The position numbers and the translations under genes were made by a program. From NCBI RefSeq assembly GCF_000091545.1, contig NC_006461.1, forward strand, positions 1,460,303 to 1,524,302: a stretch of 64,000 nt of DNA, given 5' to 3'. Shown here piece after piece: positions 6,817 to 12,683 of the stretch. Source of the DNA: Thermus thermophilus HB8. GTDB lineage: Bacteria; Deinococcota; Deinococci; Deinococcales; Thermaceae. The stretch's first letter is position 1, and each line of letters begins with the position of its first letter. The notes under the pieces were generated by a model that was not told the origin of the DNA, did not search any database, and saw only the letters and a program-made list of their open reading frames with translations.

Positions 6817-7952
6817 GTGCGGCCCCCCTTCCCGGGGGCGGCCCCCGGTCTGGGCGGGCCGCACATGGCAAGGGGCGCGCCTACTGCGGCCGCGTAAGCC
6901 GCGAGGCGCTCAATGGCCGGTCCACGGATACGGGGGCTGGGGTTTGCGGCCGCTTCTGCGTTGACCTCGAGGAATTGGCGAACAGCAACGACACGCTCCC
7001 CGGGGCCGAGGTCCACGGGGCCGGGGACCACGGGGAGCGGCCCTAAGGGGGTAGGCACCACGGGGACGGATGGCGTGTTTCGTGAAGAAACAAGAGCGGC
7101 CGTGGCCTCGGCGGCCTCGGGGACTTTCGCCCAGAACCCCCTCGCCCCTTCAACGCGGTCATAATGCCTCTTCTGGTGCGCCCCGATGGCGTAGCGCGCG
7201 GCGGCCCGCCCGTCCCGAACGGGCTCGGCGTAAACAAGCCGAAGGCCCGAACGGGCGGCAAGAACGGCGAGGCGTTCGCGGCGAACGCCGTAAACGATGG
7301 CGTGGGCGTGGGGGTGGAAGGCTCCGTTCCCCGCACGTGTGGCGGCAGCGATGGCGAAATGGGCCCCCCGCTCGCGGCGCAAACGGCGGGCGAGGGCGGC
7401 GAAGCAGTCTGCCACCCGGGCCGGGACCCGGGCTATGCGGCGGGAGGCTTCATCGGGGGCCTCGGCGGGGACGAGGGTAGCGCATATGGCCCCCGGCATG
7501 GCCGCCACGGCCTCGGCCTGGGCTAGGCGTTTTCGCCAAGTCTTCAGACTGGTGAAGGCCCGGAAGGACCGCCGCTTCCGTGGGCGACCACGCTTTCTTG
7601 TGGTGCGCGGCGCCGGCCGTGGCGGCCCATCGTCTTCTTCATCGGCGCTTTGGTCGTCCGGGCTTTCGGGTGGTGCGGCGGAGCCCCGCCCGGGGGCGGC
7701 GGGGGAAGCCCGTCCATGTGGGCGGTGGGCGGCCCGGGGGCGGGGGCGGCGGACGACCGCGCGGCGCACGCCCTGCCACCAGGCCCACGCCCCCGTCAGT
7801 CTGATGACGAGGAGGTGAGCGGGGCGGCGCCGTGAACGAAAGGCGTGGCGGAGAATAGTGCGCGCCCTTCGCCTGCCCCGGCGGCGGTCCCTCCGGTTGG
7901 GGATTTCCGGGCTTGAACTTCGGGCGGTCTGTGATATACTGAGCACAGGCAT
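6813..7952 (-). CDS. HUH-family rolling-circle replication initiator (Rep-like)
   Basis: The 379-residue protein has a basic Arg/Pro-rich N-terminal third, then ICATLVPAE (motif-1-like), HPHAHAIV (His 213, 215, 217; the HUH metal site) and RYAIGAHQK (candidate nucleophile Y254). This order is that of plasmid and filamentous-phage Rep endonucleases, which nick the plus strand at an origin. I chose the ATG at 7952 because AAAGGAG lies 7 bases upstream; an in-frame ATG at 8000 has no such site. It overlaps the downstream nuclease gene by 4 bases. The family is inferred from short motifs, so a structure prediction would be decisive. Confidence 0.72.
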   Translation of the reverse strand: MPVLSISQTARSSSPEIPNRRDRRRGRRRARTILRHAFRSRRRPAHLLVIRLTGAWAWWQGVRRAVVRRPRPRAAHRPHGRASPAAPGRGSAAPPESPDDQSADEEDDGPPRPAPRTTRKRGRPRKRRSFRAFTSLKTWRKRLAQAEAVAAMPGAICATLVPAEAPDEASRRIARVPARVADCFAALARRLRRERGAHFAIAAATRAGNGAFHPHAHAIVYGVRRERLAVLAARSGLRLVYAEPVRDGRAAARYAIGAHQKRHYDRVEGARGFWAKVPEAAEATAALVSSRNTPSVPVVPTPLGPLPVVPGPVDLGPGERVVAVRQFLEVNAEAAANPSPRIRGPAIERLAAYAAAVGAPLAMCGPPRPGAAPGKGGRT

Positions 7953-8281
7953 AGGACTTTCTCCTTTCGGCGGGCGGTCAACCTCGCCCGCTCCCTTCAT
8001 TTTATCACTTTGTCAAGGGGCCAAACCACACTTTACCCGGTCTAACTTTCTAGCGTAAGCCCCGTACTAAACGGCGTTTTCCGCACTTGATTAGGGGAAG
8101 ATGAAGGGAAGCTAAAGGAAAGCTAAAGGCGAAGTCTTGACTTGGTGCAAAATCACGGGGAAGGCGGAAGTGGGCGAAGTGAAATCTGACGGGGCGGGGT
8201 AGGCTACGCGCGCGCGGGGGCCGTGGGGGTGCCCCCGGGGTTCGCTTGGGCGGGCGCGGCCCTTTCTCCGGCGCTTGTGTG

Positions 8282-8377
8282 CATATCTTTGCGGATATGT
8301 TGCAAGTCTATGCGGCATAGCGGCGGCGCGCGCTATATAGCCCGCTAGTCGCGGCGCTCTGTTTCTTGCGGAAACAG
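8282..8377. repeat. Cluster of short perfect hairpins (possible single-strand origin)
   Basis: Three stem-loops lie within 96 bases: CATATC/GATATG (8282-8299, 6-base loop), CTATG/CATAG (8308-8320, 3-base loop) and CTGTTTC/GAAACAG (8359-8377, 5-base loop), the last extendable by an outer GCGCT/AGCGC pairing. A palindromic CTATATAG lies between the second and third. Clusters like this are typical of single-strand origins or packaging signals. Confidence 0.55.
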
Positions 8378-8510
8378 ACAAAGCGCGGCCCCCGGCTTCG
8401 GGCGGCTTGGGGTTCGCGGCCTCCTTAGGGCTTGACTTCCGTCCTTCCGCGCTTCGGGCCTCGAGGCCCGGGCGGTCCTTCGTGGGCTTCCCCGGGGCTA
8501 GCCTTCCCCG

Positions 8511-8844
8511 GGAAAAATCGGCGCGGCTCGTGTCGTTCCTGACTTGCTTCGTTCCCCTTTGCGCGGTCTGCAGGGGACAAGTCCCGGGGGCTTAGGGGGT
8601 TCTCCCCGGCGGCCGACTTCCGGGGAAAAATGCTCGGCGTCTTTGCCGTTCTGGACTTGCTTCGTTGCTCGTTTGTGCAGTTTGGAGGCTACAAGTATCG
8701 GCGTAGGGACCCCCTAGGGCTTAGGCCGCCCCTGGGTTCGGTGAAGGTCCAGGAGAAAAATCGGGCGGGATTTTGCCGTGTGGAAGGGCGTTTCTCGGGG
8801 GTTTGTGCAGTTTGGGGACTACAAGTTTTGGGGACTACAAGTAT
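8511..8844. repeat. Three diverged direct repeats of about 75 bp
   Basis: Units begin near 8511, 8624 and 8753. Each opens with (G)GAAAAAT and closes with a TGCAG-T-TGG-RG-CTACAAGT type block. GACTTGCTTCGTT is exact in the first two (8541, 8654). GTTTGTGCAGTTTGG is exact in the last two (8671, 8801). TTTGGGGACTACAAGT occurs again directly after the third unit (8827). They resemble iterons or Rep/regulator binding sites. Confidence 0.6.
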
Positions 8845-8868
8845 CACGGCGGCGGACCTCCGGGGTTC

Positions 8869-8894
8869 ATTCGCGAAAGTTAGATTTCGCGAAT
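8869..8894. repeat. Perfect 10-bp inverted repeat with 6-base loop
   Basis: ATTCGCGAAA, GTTAGA, TTTCGCGAAT. Each arm also contains the 8-bp palindrome TTCGCGAA. It is AT-richer than its surroundings and could be an operator or an origin hairpin. Confidence 0.65.
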
Positions 8895-8978
8895 CGTCCC
8901 CCCTACCCCAAAAGCAGGAGCGGGCGGTAGAATATCCCCGTGGGGCAAAAGGGGGGCGCGCCGATGCCAAGAAGGGGG

Positions 8979-9005
8979 GGAAACGCCCTTCAAGGCGGCG
9001 TTTCC
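8979..9005. repeat. Inverted repeat next to attR
   Basis: GGAAACGCC and GGCGTTTCC are perfect 9-bp arms around a 9-base spacer, 25 bases before the attR core. The position suits an integrase arm or excision-factor site, or a terminator facing the host gene. Confidence 0.5.
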
Positions 9006-9030
9006 GCGCCGTTCTTTGGAAAGGCGATGC

Positions 9031-9101
9031 CTCATAATCGTGGTGTCGTGGGTTCGAGTCCCACCGCCGCCACCAGGAGGCCCCCCGGGAAACCGGGGGG
9101 C
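9031..9101 (+). repeat. attR: displaced 3' half of tRNA-Met with its terminator
   Basis: Identical over 71 bp to 5245-5315. It starts at the anticodon loop, so only the original 3' half of the tRNA gene remains here, followed by a copy of the GAAA-loop terminator hairpin (9080-9101). It lies 20 bp before the tilS-tadA start codon, so the inserted element separates that gene from the old tRNA transcript. Confidence 0.93.
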
Positions 9102-9121
9102 CGTGGCATCATGGAAGGCGC

Positions 9122-10645
9122 ATGGATGTCCCGGCCTTCCGCGAGCGCCTTCTTCGCCTCGCCCCCAAAGACCCCCTCGTCCTCGCCGTCTCCGGGGGCG
9201 GGGACTCCGTGGCCCTGGCCCTCCTGGTGAAGGAAGCAGGGCGCCAGGCGGTGGTGGCCCACCTGGACCACGGCCTGCGCCCGGAAAGCCCCCTGGACCA
9301 GGCCTTCGTCCGGGCCCTGGCGGAAAGGCTGGGCTTCCCCTTCTTCACCGAGCGGGTGGAGGTGGCCCGGATCGCCCAGGCCCGGGGCGAGAACCTGGAG
9401 GCGGTGGCCCGGGAAGTGCGCTACGCCTTCCTCCACCGGGTGGCCCGGGAGGTGGGGGCCCGGGCGATCCTCACCGCCCACACCCTGGACGACCAGGCGG
9501 AGACCGTGCTCCTCCAGCTCCTCCAGGGGACCGCCCGGGCCACGGGCATCCGGGAGCGGGAGGGGATCGTGGTCCGCCCCCTTTTGGCCCACACCCGGGA
9601 GGAGCTTCGGGCCTACCTCCGGGCCCGAGGAGAGGCCTGGCGCGAGGACCCCACGAACCAGGACCCCGCCCTGGACCGGAACTTCCTCCGGCTCTTCGTC
9701 TTTCCCCTCCTGGAGGAGCGCTTTCCCGCGGCCAAGCGCGCCCTGGCCCGCTTCGCCGAGGCCCGGGCCGAGGAGGAAGGGGTCCTGGAGCGCCAGGCCG
9801 AGGCCCGGCTCCTCCCCGACCCCCGCTTCTTCGTCCCCGCCTTCCGGGCGGCGCCCCTCCTCGAGGCTCCCCTGGCGGTGCGCCGCCGGGCCTTGAGGCG
9901 GCTTCTGGAAAAGCTCGGCCTTAGGCCGGAGGCCCGCCTCGTCCTCCTCCTGGAGGAGGCCCTCCGCGGCCGGCCCCAGACCCTCCCGGGGGGCGTCCTG
10001 GCCCGGCGCAAGGGGGGCACCCTCTTCCTCCTCCCCCCAAGGCCCCGCCTGCCCCTGCCCCCGGGGTTCCGCCGCCCCGCGCCCGGGGACTACCTGGAGC
10101 GGCCTTCCGGGAGGAAGCGCCTCGTGGACTTCCTGGCGGAAAAAGGAGTCCCCCGGGAGCTCAAGCCCCTCTGGCCCGTGCGCGCCGAGGGCAACCGGGT
10201 GGTGGAGGTCCTGGGCCTTTACCCGCCCCCTCCCGAGGAGGCCCACATGGCGGAGGCCTTGGCGGAGGCGGCCTCGGCCTTCCGGGAAGGGGAGGTGCCG
10301 GTGGGGGCGGTCCTCGTCCTCCCGGGCCGCGTCCTCCGGGCCCACAACCGGGTGGAGGGGCTAAGGGACCCCACGGCCCACGCGGAGATGCTCCTCCTTA
10401 GGGAGGCGGGGCCCGAGGCCCGGGGCGGGCGGCTTTACGTGACCCTCGAGCCCTGCCTCATGTGCCACCACGCCCTGGCCCAGGCGGGGGTGGAAGTGGT
10501 CTACGGGGCGGAAAACCTCAAGGAAGGCGCCCTCACCCGCTTCGGCCTCCCCACCCGGGCCCGGGGTGGTGTGCGGGAAAGGGAGTGTGCTAAGCTCTTA
10601 AGGGACTTCTTCGCCCGGCTCAGGGAGGGGTGCCGGAGCGGTTGA
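9122..10645 (+). CDS. tilS: TilS-TadA fusion: tRNA(Ile) lysidine synthetase plus tRNA adenosine deaminase
   Basis: The 507-residue protein joins two anticodon-editing enzymes. Residues about 1-355 are TilS, with the PP-loop LAVSGGGDS (24-29) that binds ATP for lysidine formation at C34 of tRNA-Ile2. Residues about 365-507 are TadA, with H420-A-E422 and P444-C-L-M-C448 for zinc and catalysis, converting A34 to inosine in tRNA-Arg. Both halves keep their key residues. ATG start, with GGAAGG 4 bases upstream. The last 22 bases of the gene lie inside tRNA-Ser(CGA). Confidence 0.93.
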   Translation: MDVPAFRERLLRLAPKDPLVLAVSGGGDSVALALLVKEAGRQAVVAHLDHGLRPESPLDQAFVRALAERLGFPFFTERVEVARIAQARGENLEAVAREVRYAFLHRVAREVGARAILTAHTLDDQAETVLLQLLQGTARATGIREREGIVVRPLLAHTREELRAYLRARGEAWREDPTNQDPALDRNFLRLFVFPLLEERFPAAKRALARFAEARAEEEGVLERQAEARLLPDPRFFVPAFRAAPLLEAPLAVRRRALRRLLEKLGLRPEARLVLLLEEALRGRPQTLPGGVLARRKGGTLFLLPPRPRLPLPPGFRRPAPGDYLERPSGRKRLVDFLAEKGVPRELKPLWPVRAEGNRVVEVLGLYPPPPEEAHMAEALAEAASAFREGEVPVGAVLVLPGRVLRAHNRVEGLRDPTAHAEMLLLREAGPEARGGRLYVTLEPCLMCHHALAQAGVEVVYGAENLKEGALTRFGLPTRARGGVRERECAKLLRDFFARLREGCRSG

Positions 10646-10715
10646 ACGGGCCGGTCTCGAAAACCGGTAGGCCCCTCGCGGGGCCTCGCGGGTTCGAATC
10701 CCGCCCCCTCCGCCA
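10624..10715 (+). tRNA. tRNA-Ser (CGA)
   Basis: A 92-base class II tRNA. Acceptor GGAGGGG/CCCCTCC, anticodon stem CCGGT/ACCGG around loop CTCGAAA (anticodon CGA), a long variable arm (GCCCCTCGCGGGGC region), T arm GCGGG-TTCGAAT-CCCGC, discriminator G and encoded CCA. It reads UCG. Its first 22 bases are also the last codons and stop of tilS-tadA on the same strand. Confidence 0.95.
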
Positions 10716-10755
10716 AAAGGGATGGAGGCGGCTTCTGGCCGCCTCCATCCCTTTT
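10716..10755 (+). terminator. Terminator after tRNA-Ser
   Basis: About 18 bp of perfect inverted repeat (AAAAGGGATGGAGGCGGC and its complement) around a short loop, starting right after the CCA end and closing in TTTT. A strong intrinsic terminator that could also serve the minus-strand gene ending at 10787. Confidence 0.85.
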
Positions 10756-10786
10756 CCCTCGTCCCGCTTGGGCTTTTGCGGGGTGC

Positions 10787-11227
10787 TCAGAAGCGGTAGC
10801 CCACCTTGAACTGGGCGGCGAGCGTCCCGCCCGCAAGGCCCAGGTCGGCGCCCACGAAGGCGGGCGCGTTCAGGAACTGGGCCAGGTCGTACTCGGCGTC
10901 GGCGCGGAAGTAGAGGCCCAGGTTGGCGAAGCTGAAGCCGGGAAGCGCCACCCCGAGGCCTACCCCCGCCTTAAGCCCTTCGGCCACCGGGTAGAGGTAG
11001 CGGAAGAGGAAGGCGCCGTTCAGGCTTCCACCCAGGGTGTAGGCCAGGTCCAAGGCGGGGCGCACCTCCCCCACGGGGGGCTGGAAGAGGAGGCAGTGCC
11101 AGGAAAGCTCCCCGCCAAACCCCTGGGTCCCGCCCACGAGGGCGAAGGAGGGCTTCAGGTTCTCCACCGAGAACTGGGCCGAGGCCAGGCCCAGAAGCAG
11201 AACCGCGGTCGCCAAAAGCTTCCTCAT
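10787..11227 (-). CDS. Small outer-membrane beta-barrel-like protein
   Basis: The 146-residue protein has a signal peptide (MRKLLATAVLLLGLASAQ) and then alternating hydrophobic/polar strands. It ends in QFKVGYRF, a terminal Phe as in outer-membrane barrels. This suggests export and insertion in the outer membrane. No family is recognised. It is the third gene of an operon with two alpha/beta-hydrolase-like genes; its ATG overlaps the previous stop by 4 bases (ATGA). Confidence 0.7.
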   Translation of the reverse strand: MRKLLATAVLLLGLASAQFSVENLKPSFALVGGTQGFGGELSWHCLLFQPPVGEVRPALDLAYTLGGSLNGAFLFRYLYPVAEGLKAGVGLGVALPGFSFANLGLYFRADAEYDLAQFLNAPAFVGADLGLAGGTLAAQFKVGYRF

Positions 11228-11619
11228 AGGTTACCTCCCAGGTCTATGTTACCATAGCTAAGCTTACTTGACAAGACCTCTGCAACCTCCACCCCCTCCG
11301 CCGGGAGGGCGCGGAGGCCCAGGGCCTCGAGGTGAGGCCCGAGGGCAAGCCCCAAGCCCCGGAGGAGGACCCAGGGGGCGCCCAGGTTCATCATGACCGC
11401 GAAGCCCGCGACGAAGTGGGCGAGCTCCTCGGGGGCCATCCTCGGCCCCTCGGTCCTGCCGTACCCGGGCAGGTCCAGGAGGTAGAAGGCGTACCCCTCG
11501 GGGAGGGCCTCAGGCCAGCGGGAGGCTTCCTCGGCCACCAGGAGGACGGGAGGCCCCTTCCCCACCCGGTCAAAGACCAGGTTCAGGCCGTAGAGGTGGA
11601 GGTAGCCCGCACGCCTCAT
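11224..11619 (-). CDS. Short alpha/beta-hydrolase-like protein lacking the nucleophile serine
   Basis: This 131-residue protein resembles the N-terminal half of an alpha/beta hydrolase: GKGPPVLLVAE, then LLDLPGYGRTEGP and a segment where the GxSxG elbow is expected. That segment reads PWVLLRGLGLALG, with no Ser. Cap and catalytic Asp/His regions are absent. It is probably non-catalytic or works with a partner. The full-length hydrolase encoded directly upstream (4-base overlap) is the obvious partner candidate. I recall that a protein of this size from strain HB8 has a deposited structure, but cannot verify it. Confidence 0.65.
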   Translation of the reverse strand: MRRAGYLHLYGLNLVFDRVGKGPPVLLVAEEASRWPEALPEGYAFYLLDLPGYGRTEGPRMAPEELAHFVAGFAVMMNLGAPWVLLRGLGLALGPHLEALGLRALPAEGVEVAEVLSSKLSYGNIDLGGNL

Positions 11620-12248
11620 AAGGCGAGCCCCCCGGGCAGGGGCCTGAACCCCTCCCCCAGGAGGAAGTCCGCCACCAGGTCCCGGACCTCCTCCTGGGCC
11701 TCCCAGGGCACGAGGTGCCCGGCCTCGTCCACCACGAAGCGGAGGGCCTCCCCCTTGGCGAAGTCGGCCACCTTGGCCCCGTGAAGGGGCGGGGTGAAGG
11801 CGTCCAGGGCCCCCTGGACCACGAGGACCCGGGCCGCGGTGCCCCTAAGCCAGCGCCTTTCGTCGGCGAGGGCCTCGAGGCGGCCAAGCCACCGCCAAAG
11901 CCCCGCCTCGCTCAGGCCCTCCTTCCAGGCCTCGTAGACCTCCTCGCTCCCCGCGCTTAAGGCCCCGAAGAAGAGGGCCCGGCCCACCCGGGCAAACCCC
12001 TCCACCCCGCCCCGCTCCAGGCCGAAGCGCAAGGCGCCAAGCCGCGCCGAAAGCAGCGCGTCCCGGAAGAGGACCGGGGAGAGGAGGACGAGGCTTCTCG
12101 CCCCCTCCTGGAAGGCCACCTTTAGCGCGTCCAAGGCCCCCTCGGCGAAGGCCACGAGGTGGAGCCCTTCCTCCGAGGGGAGGTCCAAGAGGAAGTCCAG
12201 CCCCGCCGGGGGGGCGAGGAGGCCGGGGAAGAGCCGGATCTCGCCCAC
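11616..12248 (-). CDS. Alpha/beta-hydrolase family protein
   Basis: The 210-residue protein has alpha/beta-hydrolase features: FAEGALDALKVAF at the nucleophile-elbow position (no Ser in FAEGA), VLVVQGALDAFTPP for the acidic residue and VVDEAGHLVPWEAQEEV for the catalytic His. Its substrate is unknown, and the elbow is atypical. I start it at GTG 12248: TATAAA on the minus strand (12255-12260) ends 6 bases upstream, so the mRNA would be leaderless. A longer open frame reaching 12563 would overlap the divergent thioesterase and shows no homology there. Confidence 0.7.
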   Translation of the reverse strand: MGEIRLFPGLLAPPAGLDFLLDLPSEEGLHLVAFAEGALDALKVAFQEGARSLVLLSPVLFRDALLSARLGALRFGLERGGVEGFARVGRALFFGALSAGSEEVYEAWKEGLSEAGLWRWLGRLEALADERRWLRGTAARVLVVQGALDAFTPPLHGAKVADFAKGEALRFVVDEAGHLVPWEAQEEVRDLVADFLLGEGFRPLPGGLAL

Positions 12249-12254
12249 GGCCCC

Positions 12255-12262
12255 TTTATACT
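12255..12262. promoter_or_regulatory. Overlapping divergent -10 elements (hydrolase and thioesterase)
   Basis: TTTATACT contains TATAAA on the minus strand (12255-12260) and TATACT on the plus strand (12257-12262). Each is 6-7 bases from its start codon (12248 and 12270). Both transcripts would be leaderless and cannot easily be initiated at once. Confidence 0.55.
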
Positions 12263-12269
12263 CCAGGGC

Positions 12270-12683
12270 ATGGAGGTCAAGGCCTTCCTGGAGCGGGAAA
12301 CCTTGGACCGGACCCTGGGGGTCCGCTACCTCAAGGCGGAGAAGGACGAGGTGGTGGCGGAGCTTGTGGTGACGCCCAAGGTCCACCAGCCCTTCGGCTT
12401 CCTCCACGGGGGGGCCACGGTGGCCCTGGCGGAAAGCGTGGCGAGCGTGGGGGGGTTCCTGAACTGCCCTCCGGGGCACGCCGCCTTCGGGCTGGAGATC
12501 AACTGCAACCACCTCCGCAAGAAGCGGGAGGGGACGATCCGGGCCGTGGGGAGGCCCCTCCACGTGGGCCGCACCACCCAGGTCTGGGAGGTGAAGGTCT
12601 ACGACGAGGAAGGGCGCCTGGTGGCCGCAAGCCGCTGCACCCTGGCCGTGGTCCCCCTAGAACCAGCCAAGGAGCCAGCGTAG
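12270..12683 (+). CDS. Hotdog-fold acyl-CoA thioesterase (PaaI-like)
   Basis: The 137-residue protein has the PaaI/4HBT signature: HQPFGFLHGGATVALAESVAS, then AFGLEINCNHLRKKREG and a conserved beta strand with V-KVYDEEGRLVAASRCTLAVV. Such enzymes hydrolyse aryl- or acyl-CoA thioesters as tetramers in the cytoplasm. The ATG at 12270 follows TATACT by 7 bases. The substrate is not deducible. Its 3' end overlaps the convergent dipeptidase gene by 27 bp. Confidence 0.88.
   Translation: MEVKAFLERETLDRTLGVRYLKAEKDEVVAELVVTPKVHQPFGFLHGGATVALAESVASVGGFLNCPPGHAAFGLEINCNHLRKKREGTIRAVGRPLHVGRTTQVWEVKVYDEEGRLVAASRCTLAVVPLEPAKEPA

Larger units (their letters stand above)
5245..9030. mobile_element. 3.8-kb tRNA-integrated rolling-circle element
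   Basis: The 3,786 bp between the two copies of the 71-bp repeat hold a tyrosine integrase (plus strand), a TaqI-motif nuclease-like gene and a HUH Rep gene (minus strand, overlapping ATGA), and about 1 kb of non-coding hairpins and repeats. Base and codon use differ from the host genes around it (more GCG and CGG, a less uniform purine pattern). No coat, zona occludens-type ATPase or mobilisation gene is visible. It may be an integrating rolling-circle plasmid, a single-stranded-phage satellite or a decayed filamentous prophage. Excision as a 3.8-kb circle is inferred, not shown. Confidence 0.88.
7953..9030. other. Non-coding block of the element (candidate replication origin)
   Basis: About 1.08 kb without a convincing gene. 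Open frames here lack ribosome sites and recognisable proteins. It holds a cluster of short hairpins (8282-8377), three diverged repeats (8511-8844), a 10-bp perfect inverted repeat (8869-8894), a 9-bp inverted repeat close to attR (8979-9005), and two direct copies of AAGCTAAAGG near 8114 and 8124. TATACT at 7934-7939 and TTGACA on the minus strand near 8011 are promoter-like. Such density of structure suits double- and single-strand origins of a rolling-circle replicon; this is inference. Confidence 0.55.

Noticed and set aside
8511..8844. CRISPR array
   Set aside because: Repeats are diverged, only three, unequally spaced, and there are no cas genes in the window.
5245..9030. Calling the element a complete filamentous prophage
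   Set aside because: No coat, assembly ATPase or single-strand-binding gene can be recognised; only Rep and integrase fit.
8112..9037. Small open frames in the element (8112-8381, 8407-8595, 8630-9037, 8689-8970) as phage coat or accessory genes
   Set aside because: No ribosome sites, no signal peptide plus membrane-helix pattern of filamentous coat proteins, and they cover repeats and hairpins.
11616..12563. Long form of the hydrolase starting at 12563
   Set aside because: The extra N-terminal residues overlap the divergent thioesterase, look like a shadow, and the GTG at 12248 has a well-placed -10.
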